A stretch of DNA of 61,421 nt from Burkholderiales bacterium (GTDB lineage Bacteria; Pseudomonadota; Gammaproteobacteria; Burkholderiales; Burkholderiaceae_C), in assembly GCA_016191995.1 (NCBI GenBank), contig JACPVA010000192.1, forward strand, positions 1 to 61,421. Reading direction: 5' to 3'. The notes beneath the pieces are model-generated. The model made no database searches. It was not told where the DNA came from and was given only the letters and a program-made list of their open reading frames with translations. Within the stretch, counting starts at the first letter, position 1; each line of letters opens with the position of its first letter. Position numbers and translations under genes: made by a program. Below, in pieces: positions 19,039-32,450 of this stretch.

Positions 19039-19506
19039 TCACACGGGCCGGCGCGCCGACACCACGCGCGTATTGACCCCGGCCCAGTTCAGCCCGCCGA
19101 ACAGACGTGCGTGCTCGATCTTCGTGCAGCGGTCCAGCACCGAATCCAGCCCGGCGCGGCGCGCGATCTCGTCGCCCTCGCGGCTGGCCACGCCGATCTG
19201 CTGCCACAGACACTTGGCACCGATCGCGACCGCGTCGCGCGCGATCGGCGGCACGTCGGCGCTGCGGCGGAAGACGTCGACCATGTCGACCGGCTCGCGG
19301 ATGTCGGTCAGATGCGCGTGGACGGTCTCGCCGAGGATCTGCTGGCCGGCGTAGCGCGGGTTGACCGGGATGATCCGGTAGCCGTGTTGCTGCAGGTACT
19401 TGGCGACGAAGAAGCTCGGCCGGTGCCACTCGGCCGACAGGCCGACGATGGCGATCGTGCGGCAGTCCTTCAGGATGCGCCGAAGGGTGGCGATGTCGTC
19501 GCTCAT
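19039..19506 (-). CDS. CoA-binding domain protein (YccU-like)
   Basis: 155 residues forming a single Rossmann CoA-binding domain: TIAIVGLSAEWHRPSFFVAKYLQ at the start, IIPVNPRYAG, then VDVFRR and KCLWQQIGV. This matches the stand-alone CoA-binding family related to the N-terminus of succinyl-CoA synthetase alpha. Its biochemical role is not known. It is divergent from the aminotransferase gene; the 41-bp gap leaves little room for independent promoters. Confidence 0.9.
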   Translation of the reverse strand: MSDDIATLRRILKDCRTIAIVGLSAEWHRPSFFVAKYLQQHGYRIIPVNPRYAGQQILGETVHAHLTDIREPVDMVDVFRRSADVPPIARDAVAIGAKCLWQQIGVASREGDEIARRAGLDSVLDRCTKIEHARLFGGLNWAGVNTRVVSARRPV

Positions 19507-19547
19507 GGTCTATCGTGCGTGCCTTCGTTGCCCCGCAATGTAGCGCC

Positions 19548-20903
19548 ATGTCCAGCCCTGCCGCAGCCCCCCGCGCCATCGACGCCACGCGCGTCCTGCA
19601 CCGTCAGCTCCGCCATGGCCTGCCGTCTGCGGTATCGGCGCGCGGCATGACGATCACCGACGCCGACGGCCGCGAGTATCTCGACGCCTGCGGCGGCGCC
19701 GCGGTCTCCTGCCTCGGCCACGGCCACCCCGAGGTGCTGGCGGCGATGCACGCGCAGATCGACCGTGTCGCCTACGCGCACACCAGCTTCTTCACGACCG
19801 AGGTCGGCGAGCAGCTCGCCGACCAGCTCGTCCGCAGCGCGCCGGCCGGCATGAGCCATGCCTATTTCGTCTCCGGCGGCTCGGAGGCGATGGAGGCGGC
19901 GCTGAAGATGGCGCGCCAGTATTTCGTCGAGATAGGCCAGCCCGGGCGCCGCCATTTCATCGCGCGGCGCCAGAGCTACCACGGCAATACGCTGGGCGCG
20001 CTGGCGGTCGGCGGCAACGAGTGGCGCCGCAGGCAGTTCGCGCCGCTGCTGATCGAGGTCACGCATGTCTCGCCCTGCTACGCCTACCGCGGCCGCGAGC
20101 CGGGCGAGACGCGCGACCAGTACGGCCAGCGCCTGGTCGCCGAGCTGGCCGCGGCCATCGACCGGCTCGGTGGCGACGAGGTCATCGCCTTCGTCGCCGA
20201 GACGGTCGGCGGCGCGACCTCCGGCGCGCTGGAGCCGGTGCCCGGCTACCTGAAGGGCGTGCGCGAGCTGTGCACGCGCCACGGCATCCTGCTGATCCTC
20301 GACGAGGTGATGTGCGGCATGGGGCGCACCGGCACGCTGCACGCCTGCGAGCAGGAAGGCGTCGTGCCCGACCTGCTCGCGATCGCCAAGGGCCTGGGCG
20401 GCGGCTACCAGCCGATCGGCGCGGTGCTGGCGCAGCGCGCGATCGTCGACGCCTTCGAGCGCGGATCGGGGCTGTTCCAGCACGGCCATACCTACCTCGG
20501 GCACCCGGTGGCCTGCGCGGCGGCGCTGGCGGTGCAGCTTGTGATCGAGCGCGACAAGCTGCTGCCACGGGTGCGGCGGCTCGGCCAGGGGCTGCGCGAG
20601 CGGCTCGTCGCCGCCTTCGGCGATCACCCAAGCGTCGGTGATATCCGCGGCCGCGGCCTGTTCCAGGCGATCGAGCTCGTCGCCGACCGCGCGGGCAAGA
20701 CCCCGTTCGACCCGGGGCTGAAGATCCACGCGCGGATCAAGGCCGAGGCGATGGCGCGCGGCCTGATGGTTTACCCTATGGGCGGGACCATCGACGGCGC
20801 GCGCGGCGACCATGTGCTGCTCGCACCACCGTTCATCGCCACCGACGGCGACCTCGACCTCATCGTCGAGCGCCTGGCCGGCGCGGTGCAGGCCGCGGTC
20901 TGA
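19548..20903 (+). CDS. Class III pyridoxal-phosphate aminotransferase
   Basis: 451 residues. PLP-binding features include [15 protein letters not shown], the Asp of [13 protein letters not shown] and the Schiff-base Lys in [17 protein letters not shown]. Such enzymes move an amino group between an omega-amino or alpha-amino donor and a keto acid or aldehyde; the specificity is not visible. ATG 19548 gives the normal N-terminus; a GTG at 19515 would overlap the divergent gene region. It opens a plus-strand run with the TAXI-TRAP transporter, so it may act on the imported substrate. Confidence 0.88.
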   Translation: MSSPAAAPRAIDATRVLHRQLRHGLPSAVSARGMTITDADGREYLDACGGAAVSCLGHGHPEVLAAMHAQIDRVAYAHTSFFTTEVGEQLADQLVRSAPAGMSHAYFVSGGSEAMEAALKMARQYFVEIGQPGRRHFIARRQSYHGNTLGALAVGGNEWRRRQFAPLLIEVTHVSPCYAYRGREPGETRDQYGQRLVAELAAAIDRLGGDEVIAFVAETVGGATSGALEPVPGYLKGVRELCTRHGILLILDEVMCGMGRTGTLHACEQEGVVPDLLAIAKGLGGGYQPIGAVLAQRAIVDAFERGSGLFQHGHTYLGHPVACAAALAVQLVIERDKLLPRVRRLGQGLRERLVAAFGDHPSVGDIRGRGLFQAIELVADRAGKTPFDPGLKIHARIKAEAMARGLMVYPMGGTIDGARGDHVLLAPPFIATDGDLDLIVERLAGAVQAAV

Positions 20904-20986
20904 CCCCGGGGCTTACCCCATTCGCGCCCAGCGCCCGCGGCACGTATCGTGCACGGGTTTTCCATCCAACGAGGAGTGCACTTCCC

Positions 20987-21961
20987 ATGAGCCTGAAGAT
21001 CAGCCTCGCGGCCGTCGCCGCCGCTGCCGCCTTCGCCCTGCCGGCCACGCCGGCGCTGGCGCAGCAGAAGTTCATCACCATCGGCACCGGCGGCGTGACC
21101 GGCGTCTACTACGCCGCCGGCGGCGCGATCTGCCGCCTCGTCAACAAGGACCGCGCCAAGCACGGCATCCGCTGCTCGGTCGAATCGACCGGCGGCTCGG
21201 TGTTCAACGTCAACACGATCAAGGCCGGCGAGCTCGACCTCGGCTTCGCGCAGTCCGACGTGCAGTTCAACGCGGCCAAGGGCGTCGGCCAGTTCAAGGA
21301 CAGCGGCGCGTTCGGCGACCTTCGCGCGGTGTTCTCGGTGCACCCGGAGCCGTTCACCGTCGTAGCGCGAAAGGAAGTCGGCGCGAAGAGCTTCGGCGAC
21401 CTGAAGGGCAAGCGATTCAACGTCGGCAACCCGGGGTCGGGAACGCGCTCGTCGATGGAGGAGCTTCTGGGCGCGATGGGCTGGAAGCTTGGCGACTTCT
21501 CGCTGGCCGCCGAGCTGAAGGCCGACGAGCATGGCCCGGCGCTGTGCGACGGCAAGATCGACGGCTTCTTCTACGCCGTCGGCCACCCGAGCGCCAACAT
21601 CCAGGACCCGACGACCACCTGCGGCGCGCAGCTGATGTCGCTGACGGGCCCGGCGGTCGACAAGCTGGTGGCCGAGAAGCCGTACTACGCGAAGGCGACG
21701 ATTCCGGGCGGCCTGTACCCGAACAACCCGAATCCGGCGCAGACCTACGGCGTGCTGGCCACCGTGGTGGCGTCGAGCAAGGCACCCGCCGATACGGTGT
21801 ACCAGGTGGTCAAGGCGGTGTTCGACAACTTCGACGAGTTCAAGAAGCTCCACCCGGCGCTCGCCAACCTGACGCCCGAGGCCATGGTCAAGGACGGCCT
21901 GTCGGCGCCGTTGCACGACGGCGCGGCGCGCTACTACAAGGAGAAGGGCTGGATCAAGTGA
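20987..21961 (+). CDS. TAXI-family TRAP transporter solute-binding protein
   Basis: 324 residues with a signal peptide ending ALA-QQ, then the TAXI hallmark [21 protein letters not shown]. Further family features are [26 protein letters not shown] in pieces, [14 protein letters not shown], and a pair of cysteines (ALCDG and TTTCG). It binds an organic acid or amino acid (glutamate-like ligands are known for the family) in the periplasm and feeds the fused permease downstream. GAGGAG precedes the ATG. A short dyad GCACG-TAT-CGTGC lies at 20940-20952 upstream. Confidence 0.92.
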   Translation: MSLKISLAAVAAAAAFALPATPALAQQKFITIGTGGVTGVYYAAGGAICRLVNKDRAKHGIRCSVESTGGSVFNVNTIKAGELDLGFAQSDVQFNAAKGVGQFKDSGAFGDLRAVFSVHPEPFTVVARKEVGAKSFGDLKGKRFNVGNPGSGTRSSMEELLGAMGWKLGDFSLAAELKADEHGPALCDGKIDGFFYAVGHPSANIQDPTTTCGAQLMSLTGPAVDKLVAEKPYYAKATIPGGLYPNNPNPAQTYGVLATVVASSKAPADTVYQVVKAVFDNFDEFKKLHPALANLTPEAMVKDGLSAPLHDGAARYYKEKGWIK

Positions 21962-21996
21962 CCGGCCGCTGACCGCTCGGCGGTCCCGAGGTCCCC

Positions 21997-22021
21997 GGGG
22001 GCGAAGCGATCCTTCGCCCCC
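21997..22021 (+). terminator. Intercistronic hairpin between TAXI binding protein and permease
   Basis: A perfect 9-bp stem GGGGGCGAA / TTCGCCCCC with a 7-nt loop, followed only by TGTCGTTT rather than a T-run. It may be a partial terminator or 3' stabiliser that lets binding protein exceed permease. Confidence 0.5.
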
Positions 22022-22047
22022 TGTCGTTTCGCGCAGGAGCAAGCACG

Positions 22048-24624
22048 ATGGCCACCGACCTGGAGAAGGCCCCGGAGTCGCTGCAGCAGCTGGTTGCCGA
22101 CACCGACACCGGCGGGCGCAATCCGCGCGGGCTGAGCAAGGCCGTGATCTTCGCGGTCTCGCTCGGCTGGGCGCTGTTCCAGCTCTGGTACGCGTCGCCG
22201 CTGCCGTTCGCGCTCGGCTTCGGCATCCTCAACGACACCGAGGCGCGCGCGCTGCACCTCGGGCTGGCGCTGTTCCTCGCGTTCACTGCCTGGCCGGCAT
22301 CGCGCTACTCGCCGCGCGACCGCATTCCGGTCGTCGACTGGGTGCTGGCCTTCGCCGGCGCCTTCGCCGGCGCCTACCTGCTGCTGTTCTACGGCGAGCT
22401 GGCCCTTCGTCCCGGGCAGCCGAACACGATGGACATCGTCGTCGCCAGCGCGGGGCTGGTGCTGCTGCTCGAGGCCACGCGGCGCGCCATCGGCTGGCCG
22501 ATGTCGCTGCTGGCGCTGATCTTCATCGCCTACGCGATGCTGGGCCCGTACATGCCCGAGGTGCTGTCGCACAAGGGGGCGAGCCTGAACCGGCTGCTGT
22601 CGCACCTGTGGCTGACGACCGAGGGCGTGTACGGCATCGCGCTCGGCGTGTCGACGAGCACGATCTTCGTCTACGTGCTGTTCGGCACGCTGCTCGACCG
22701 CGCAGGCGGCGGCAACTACATGATGCAGGTCAGCTTCGCGGCGCTCGGCCACCTGCGCGGCGGACCGGCCAAGGTGGCGGTGGTGTCCTCGGCGCTGAAC
22801 GGCATGATCTCGGGCAGCTCGGTCAGCAACGTCGTCAGCGGCGGCATCTTCACGATCCCGCTGATGAAGAAGGCCGGCTACGGCGGCGTCAAGGCCGGCG
22901 CGATCGAGACCATGAGCTCGGTCAACGGCCAGATCATGCCGCCGGTGATGGGGGCCGCGGCCTTCCTGATGGTCGAGTATGTCGGCATCCCGTACTCGGA
23001 GATCGTGAAGAGCGCGATCCTGCCGGCGAGCCTGAGCTATATCGGCCTGCTCTACATCGTGCACCTCGAGGCGCTGAAGCTGCGCATGAACCCGATCATC
23101 CGGCGTGCGCCGAGGCCTTGGTCGACGAAGGCGCTGCGCTTCGGGCTCGGGTTGTCCGGCAGCGTGCTGGTGGTTTGCGCGCTGTACTACCTGCTGGCCG
23201 CGATCAAGAGCCTGCTCGGCGCCGCCGCACCCTGGGCGGCGGGCGCCGTCGTGCTGGCGCTGTACGGCATCAGCATCCACCAGGCCGCACACAGCCCGGA
23301 CCTGCCCGAGGACATCGACATCGAGAACCCGCAGGCGCTCGACACCTGGCCGACGGTGCGCGCCGGGCTGCACTTCCTGATGCCGATCGGCACCTTGATC
23401 TGGTGCCTGATGGTCGAGGAGATGTCGCCGGCGTTGTCGGCCTTCTGGGCGATCGCGGTGCTGGTCGTGCTGATGCTGACGCAGCGCCCGCTGATCGCGC
23501 GGCTGCGCGGCGAGCCGAGCGGCGCGCGCTGGATGCAAGGTGCGGCCGACGTGATCGGCGGGCTGACCGACGGCTCGCGCAACATGATCGGCATCGCCGC
23601 GGCCACCGCGACCGCCGGCATCATCGTCGGCGGCATCACGCTGACCGGCCTGGGCCTGCGCATGACCGAGTTCGTCGAATTCGTCTCGCGCGGCAACGTG
23701 ATGGCGATGCTGATGTTCATCGCCTTCGTCTGCCTCGTGCTCGGCCTGGGCGTGCCGACGACCGCGAACTACGTACTGGTGGCCACGCTGATGGCGCCGG
23801 TGGTGGTCGAGCTCGGCGCGCAGAGCGGGCTGGTGATCCCGCTGATCGCGGTGCACCTGTTCGTCTTCTACTACGGAATCATGGGCGACATCACGCCGCC
23901 GGTCGGGCTGGCCACCTTCGCCGCCGCGGCGATCTCCGGCGAGGACGCGATCAAGACCGGCGTGCAGGGGGCGCTGTACGCGCTGCGCACGGTGGTCCTG
24001 CCGTTCATCTGGATCTTCAACCCGCAGCTGCTGCTGCTGGAGATCGATTCGATCGTCGAACTCGTCGTCGTCATCGTCGCCTGCACGCTGGCCATGCTGC
24101 TGTTCTCGGCGCTGACGATGGGCTGGTTCCGCGTTAAGCTGAGGGCGTGGGAGACGCTGCTGCTGGCGATCGCGGTCGCGCTGCTGTTCCGCCCCGACTG
24201 GTTCATGGACCGGATCGCCGCGCCCTACCGGGACGCTCCCGCCGATCAGGCCTTCGCGATCGCACGCGACGCGCCCGACGGTGGCCGCATGGTGATGGTG
24301 ATCCAGGGCACGACGATCGAGGGCGAGGACGTGACCAAGACGGTCGCGCTGCGCCTGGGCGACCGCCCGGCCGACGGCGCGGCCGACGGCCGCAGGCGGC
24401 TCACCGAGTCCGGGCTGACGCTGGTTCCGCTCGCCGGCGAGACGCAGATCGCGCAGGTCAAGTTCGGCAGCCGGGCGCAGAAGAGCGGCTTCGAGCAGGG
24501 CTGGGCGGTGCAGTCGCTGCGTCTGCCCTCGGATCGCCCGAATCCGCATTGGTTCTACCTGCCGGCGCTCGCCCTCACCGCGCTGGTGTGGGTGACCCAG
24601 GGTCGCAGGCTGCGGGCGGTGTGA
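22048..24624 (+). CDS. TRAP transporter permease, fused 4TM/12TM
   Basis: 858 residues, the normal size for fused TRAP permeases. The N-terminal 4-helix small-subunit part is followed by the large DctM-like domain with ALNGMISGSSVSNVVSGG, VNGQIMPPVMGAAAFLM and GLGVPTTANYVLV. A C-terminal extension of about 150 residues after the last domain helices (GTTIEGEDVTK, RAQKSGFEQGW) resembles the DUF3394 tail found on such permeases. It imports the TAXI ligand with a Na+ gradient. Its stop overlaps the start of the racemase-fold gene. Confidence 0.93.
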   Translation: MATDLEKAPESLQQLVADTDTGGRNPRGLSKAVIFAVSLGWALFQLWYASPLPFALGFGILNDTEARALHLGLALFLAFTAWPASRYSPRDRIPVVDWVLAFAGAFAGAYLLLFYGELALRPGQPNTMDIVVASAGLVLLLEATRRAIGWPMSLLALIFIAYAMLGPYMPEVLSHKGASLNRLLSHLWLTTEGVYGIALGVSTSTIFVYVLFGTLLDRAGGGNYMMQVSFAALGHLRGGPAKVAVVSSALNGMISGSSVSNVVSGGIFTIPLMKKAGYGGVKAGAIETMSSVNGQIMPPVMGAAAFLMVEYVGIPYSEIVKSAILPASLSYIGLLYIVHLEALKLRMNPIIRRAPRPWSTKALRFGLGLSGSVLVVCALYYLLAAIKSLLGAAAPWAAGAVVLALYGISIHQAAHSPDLPEDIDIENPQALDTWPTVRAGLHFLMPIGTLIWCLMVEEMSPALSAFWAIAVLVVLMLTQRPLIARLRGEPSGARWMQGAADVIGGLTDGSRNMIGIAAATATAGIIVGGITLTGLGLRMTEFVEFVSRGNVMAMLMFIAFVCLVLGLGVPTTANYVLVATLMAPVVVELGAQSGLVIPLIAVHLFVFYYGIMGDITPPVGLATFAAAAISGEDAIKTGVQGALYALRTVVLPFIWIFNPQLLLLEIDSIVELVVVIVACTLAMLLFSALTMGWFRVKLRAWETLLLAIAVALLFRPDWFMDRIAAPYRDAPADQAFAIARDAPDGGRMVMVIQGTTIEGEDVTKTVALRLGDRPADGAADGRRRLTESGLTLVPLAGETQIAQVKFGSRAQKSGFEQGWAVQSLRLPSDRPNPHWFYLPALALTALVWVTQGRRLRAV

Positions 24625-25283
24625 GCGCTGTGCGCATCGCGCTGATCCACGCGCTGGCGCATTCGCCGGCGCCGATCAACGCCGCGCTGGCGCGCGACTG
24701 GCCCGAGGCCGAGCGCATGAACCTGCTCGACGACAGCCTGTCGGCGGATCTCGCGCGCGCCGGCGCGATCGACGATCGCATGACGCAGCGCTTTCTCGCG
24801 CTGGCCGACTATGCGGTCGGCACCGGTGCGCGCGGCATACTCTTCAGCTGCTCGGCCTTCGGGCCGTGCATCGACGCCGTCGCGCGCCGTCTCGCGCCGC
24901 TGCCGGTGCTCAAGCCGAACGAGGCGATGATCGACGAGGCGGTGGCGCTGGCCGCCGGCACGCCGATCGGGCTGCTCGCCAGCTTCGGCCCGACGCTGCA
25001 GTCGATGCCGCAGGAGTTTCCGCCCGGTGCCGTGCTGCACGGCGCGCTGGCCGCAGGCGCGCTGGCGGCGCTCGACGCCGGCGACACCACCGGGCACGAC
25101 CGCCTCGCTGCCGAGGCCGCGCGCGGGCTTGCCGCACGCGGCTGCCGCGTGGTCGCGCTGGCGCAGTTCAGCCTCGCGCGTGCCCGCGACGCGGTCGCTG
25201 CCGCCACCGGGCTGCCGGTGCTGACGACGGTGGACTCGGCGCTGCGGCGGCTGCGCGAGCGCGTGCTGGCGCAGTCGGCGTAG
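24621..25283 (+). CDS. Aspartate/glutamate racemase-superfamily protein, second cysteine missing
   Basis: 220 residues with the Asp/Glu racemase layout: IALIHALAHSPAPINAAL at the N-terminus, the first catalytic-Cys region GILFSCSAFGPC, then PIGLLASFGPT. Where racemases carry the second Cys (GCT), this protein reads VVALAQFSLARA. One-cysteine members such as arylmalonate decarboxylase do different chemistry, so racemase activity is doubtful. The GTG at 24621 overlaps the TRAP permease stop (GTGA), implying translational coupling and a role on the imported compound; a GTG three codons later is the alternative. Confidence 0.83.
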   Translation: MSAVRIALIHALAHSPAPINAALARDWPEAERMNLLDDSLSADLARAGAIDDRMTQRFLALADYAVGTGARGILFSCSAFGPCIDAVARRLAPLPVLKPNEAMIDEAVALAAGTPIGLLASFGPTLQSMPQEFPPGAVLHGALAAGALAALDAGDTTGHDRLAAEAARGLAARGCRVVALAQFSLARARDAVAAATGLPVLTTVDSALRRLRERVLAQSA

Positions 25284-25300
25284 GCGCGCGGGTGTCCGCC

Positions 25301-25336
25301 GGACAGGCCGGACAGGTCGTACAGGTCGTACAGGTG
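25301..25336. repeat. Imperfect 9-bp tandem repeat, four units
   Basis: Units GGACAGGCC, GGACAGGTC, GTACAGGTC and GTACAGGTG run head to tail, then decay into GGACGGGACAGG. Located between the racemase-fold gene and the glycine riboswitch; function unknown. Confidence 0.75.
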
Positions 25337-25397
25337 GGACGGGACAGGCGCACGATGCGCATCGGGCACGAGACGGCCGGCGCCATCGCGAAGCGGC

Positions 25398-25406
25398 TGC
25401 TACACT
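25398..25406 (+). promoter_or_regulatory. Candidate promoter of the glycine riboswitch-gcv unit
   Basis: TG-C-TACACT forms an extended -10 a few bases before the riboswitch begins; no clear -35 is present, as is common with extended -10 sites. Confidence 0.5.
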
Positions 25407-25410
25407 GCGC

Positions 25411-25600
25411 ACGTCAGGAGAGCGCCCCCGAACGGGGGGCCGCCGAAGGCGCAGGGCCAGCCCCGAACGCTCAGGCAAAAGGACTGACTCGTCATCCTCA
25501 CTGGAGAGAGGCGCGGCCGCCACCGGCGACGCGCCCACCGAAGGGGCAAGGCAGCGCGGATCGCGGCGCTGCCGAATCTCTCAGGTAAAGCGGACAGCGA
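25411..25600 (+). ncRNA. Tandem glycine riboswitch (two gcvT aptamers)
   Basis: Aptamer 1 (about 25413-25484) starts GGAGAGCG, has the GCCGAAGG core and ends in ACGCTCAGGCAAAAGGAC. Aptamer 2 (about 25501-25599) starts CTGGAGAGAG, has CACCGAAGGGGCAAG and ends ATCTCTCAGGTAAAGCGGACAG. These are the conserved elements of the tandem gcvT RNA, which binds glycine and in most bacteria switches the gcv operon on. The gcvT start is about 60 bases downstream. Whether control is by termination or by ribosome-site access cannot be decided here; no T-tract terminator is visible. Confidence 0.93.
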
Positions 25601-25658
25601 GGGCCCCGTGCGTCGCCAGCCGGCGCCGCGCCCGAGTGCCTTCGCCAGGATCCGCACG

Positions 25659-26771
25659 ATGTCCGACCTGCTCCAGACCCCCCTGCACGACCTGCACCTG
25701 AAGCTCGGTGCGCGCATGGTGCCGTTCGCCGGCTATGCGATGCCGGTGCAGTACCCGGCCGGCATCCTGGCCGAGCACCGGCAGTGCCGCAGCGCGGCGG
25801 CGCTGTTCGACGTCTCGCACATGGGGCAGGTCGATCTCGTCGGCGCCGACGCCGCGGCGGCGCTCGAGACGCTGGTGCCGGCCGATATCGTCGACCTCGC
25901 AACCGGCCGCCAGCGCTACGCGCTGTTCACCAACGACGCCGGCGGCATCCTCGACGACCTGATGGTCACCCGGGCCGAGGACCGGCTGCTGCTGGTCGTC
26001 AACGCCGCGTGCAAGGATGCCGACCTGCGCCACCTCGTCACCCACCTCGGCCACCGCTGCGCCGTCGTGCCGCGCCCCGAGCGTGCGCTGCTGGCGCTGC
26101 AGGGGCCGCAGGCGGCTGCGGCGCTGGCGCGGCTGAACCCGGGCGTCGCCGAACTCGTCTTCATGACCGGCGGCGCGTTCGAGCTTGCCGGCGCCGCATG
26201 CTTCGTCACGCGATCGGGCTATACCGGCGAGGACGGCTTCGAGATCTCGGTGCCGGCGGAGCAGGCCACATCGCTCGCCGAGGCGCTGCTCGCGCAGCCC
26301 GGGGTGGCGCCGGCGGGGCTGGGCGCGCGCGATACGCTGCGGCTGGAGGCGGGGCTCTGCTTGTACGGGCACGATATCGACGCGTCGACGAGCCCGATCG
26401 AGGCGGGGCTTTCCTGGGCGATCCAGAAGATTCGCCGGCCAGGCGGCGCGCGTGCCGGCGGCTACCCCGGCGCGTCGGTGATCGACTCGCACCTGGCCGG
26501 CGCCGCGCCGAGCCGGCGCGTCGGCCTCGTCGGCCTGGAGCGCGCGCCGGTGCGCGAGGGCGCGGCGCTGCTCGACGCCGGCGGCCACCGCATCGGCAAG
26601 GTCACCAGCGGCACGCTCGCCCCCAGCGTCGACAAGCCGATCGCGATGGGCTATGTGCCGGCGCACCTGGCCGCGCCCGGCACCGAGCTGCGCGCCGAGG
26701 TGCGCGGCCGGCAGCTGCCGATGCGCGTCGTGACCATGCCGTTCCAGCCGCACCGCTACCACCGCGGCTGA
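25659..26771 (+). CDS. gcvT: Glycine cleavage system T protein (aminomethyltransferase)
   Basis: 370 residues. It transfers the methylene group from the aminomethyl-lipoyl H protein to tetrahydrofolate and releases ammonia. Seen are the family opening LQTPLHDLHLKLGARMVPFAGYAMPVQY in part, the LFDVSHMGQ stretch, SGYTGEDGFEI with the folate-site Asp, and LRLEAGLCLYG. The ATG at 25659 is chosen over an upstream GTG because it gives the normal N-terminus and AGGA lies 8 bases before it. It is directly downstream of the glycine riboswitch. Confidence 0.95.
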   Translation: MSDLLQTPLHDLHLKLGARMVPFAGYAMPVQYPAGILAEHRQCRSAAALFDVSHMGQVDLVGADAAAALETLVPADIVDLATGRQRYALFTNDAGGILDDLMVTRAEDRLLLVVNAACKDADLRHLVTHLGHRCAVVPRPERALLALQGPQAAAALARLNPGVAELVFMTGGAFELAGAACFVTRSGYTGEDGFEISVPAEQATSLAEALLAQPGVAPAGLGARDTLRLEAGLCLYGHDIDASTSPIEAGLSWAIQKIRRPGGARAGGYPGASVIDSHLAGAAPSRRVGLVGLERAPVREGAALLDAGGHRIGKVTSGTLAPSVDKPIAMGYVPAHLAAPGTELRAEVRGRQLPMRVVTMPFQPHRYHRG

Positions 26772-26837
26772 CGCCGCACGACCCCACTGCACCGCCCCCA
26801 CCCACGCCCGAACACGCCCAAGCCCACGGAGACGCGA

Positions 26838-27212
26838 ATGACGACCAAGTTCACCCCCGACCACGAGTGGATCAATATCGAGGACCACGAGGCCGCCGTC
26901 GTCGGCATCACGCTGCACGCGCAGGAGGCGCTCGGCGACGTCGTCTTCGTCGAGCTGCCCGAGGTCGGCCGCAGCTATGCCAAGGGCGAGGTCGCCGGTG
27001 TCGTCGAGTCGGTCAAGGCCGCGGCCGACCTCTACATGCCGGTGACCGGCGAGGTGGTCGAGGTCAACGAGGCGCTGCGCGCCGACCCGGCGCTGGCCAA
27101 CAGCGACCCGATGGGCCACGGCTGGTTCTTCAAGGTCCACGTCACGAAGATGGAGGAGTTCGACGAGCTGATGGACCCGCCGGCCTACGACGCGCTGCTG
27201 CAGACGCTCTGA
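26838..27212 (+). CDS. gcvH: Glycine cleavage system H protein
   Basis: 124 residues, the standard size. The lipoyl attachment site is Lys60 in VVESVKAAADLY, and the HEWINIE opening is typical. It shuttles the aminomethyl group between P, T and L proteins. GGAG precedes the ATG; 66 bp separate it from gcvT and 137 bp from gcvP. Confidence 0.96.
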   Translation: MTTKFTPDHEWINIEDHEAAVVGITLHAQEALGDVVFVELPEVGRSYAKGEVAGVVESVKAAADLYMPVTGEVVEVNEALRADPALANSDPMGHGWFFKVHVTKMEEFDELMDPPAYDALLQTL

Positions 27213-27349
27213 TCGATCGTGCGCGCCGCATGGCGCGCCGAGACCTCCCGCATCCAGCCCGCATCCAGCCCCCATCAGGCCCGGCTCTCGCCGCCCGCTC
27301 GTTCGCGGCCCGCGCCCCATCCGCCCTCCCCTGAACGTCGCGGTACCTC

Positions 27350-30307
<2,958 letters not shown>

Positions 30308-30317
30308 GGCGCGCGCG

Positions 30318-31709
<1,392 letters not shown>

Positions 31710-31825
31710 GCACTTGCCGCGCGAGCGATCGTGTGGCGATGGCGCTTACGCACGGGTGCCACCGTCGAGGCGCGGATGGTCGCCCCCTGTTCTCGAATCG
31801 GCGCCGGCCGGTCCACAGTGGAGTC

Positions 31826-31900
31826 TCAAGTCGTCGCCGGGCCGCCCCAAGACGACTTGACCCCCTCGGGGTGGCGGGCTGGGCGAAGCCCGGCCCTGGA
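31826..31900. repeat. Dispersed repeat copy 3: variable-stem hairpin with divergent tail
   Basis: A perfect 10-bp stem TCAAGTCGTC (31826-31835) / GACGACTTGA (31851-31860) holds a 15-nt loop matching copies 1 and 2. The tail begins CCCCCTCGGGG like the others, then diverges into a GGCTGGGCGAAGCCCGG hairpin. The right limit is approximate. It lies 117 bp after sdaA, in a 294-bp gap with no recognisable gene. Confidence 0.7.
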
Positions 31901-32003
31901 GGCCCCCACAAGGAAACGGTCTGGGTGAAGCCCGGCCCCTGATTGATCGGTGCCGACAGCTCGATCGGGCGGTCTTGGACGCCCTCCTCGCCGCGACGAG
32001 CGT

Positions 32004-32450
32004 TCACCGACCGTTTTCCGGCGCCTCGAAGGTCCTGACCTGCAGCCCGGCGTCCCTTGCGGCGCGGGCCAGCTGGCGGTCATCGGTGGCCAGAACGTCG
32101 GCGCCGCCGTCGATGGCGCTCGCGAGGTGCAGGGCGTCCAAGGTCGCCAGCGGCGGCCCTTCGGCGATCAGCCGGCGGGCCGAGATCAGCACCGAGGTGT
32201 CGAGCGTGTGCACGGCGAAGAAGCCGCTGCGCATGTCGTCGTCGATTCGCAGGCGCACCTGGTTGCGATCCAGGCCACCCTGGAGCTCGCGCGCGCGCCG
32301 CGCGACCACCGACTCCAGTTCCACGACGACGAGATCGCTGACGAGGAAGCGATGCGCGGGTCCGTCGAGCCAATCGTCGATGTCGTCCGAAGCCGGACCG
32401 CGAAGGTAGCGCTTCGCGAGCACGCTGGTATCGACGTAGATGCGGCTCAT
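32004..32450 (-). CDS. PIN-domain toxin (VapC-like)
   Basis: 148 residues of PIN fold. Acidic active-site residues appear in IYVDTSVLAKRY (first Asp), VVELESV (Glu), LDALHLASAI (Asp) and the DVLATDDRQLARA end motif. VapC toxins cleave RNA, often tRNA. The start overlaps the antitoxin stop by 4 bases (ATGA), the usual TA arrangement. One of two VapC-type genes in the window; the two proteins are not close relatives. Confidence 0.88.
   Translation of the reverse strand: MSRIYVDTSVLAKRYLRGPASDDIDDWLDGPAHRFLVSDLVVVELESVVARRARELQGGLDRNQVRLRIDDDMRSGFFAVHTLDTSVLISARRLIAEGPPLATLDALHLASAIDGGADVLATDDRQLARAARDAGLQVRTFEAPENGR

Noticed and set aside
21934-24549. Minus-strand frame of about 871 codons opposite the TRAP permease
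   Set aside because: No domain recognisable, composition typical of shadow frames; the sense strand encodes a full permease.
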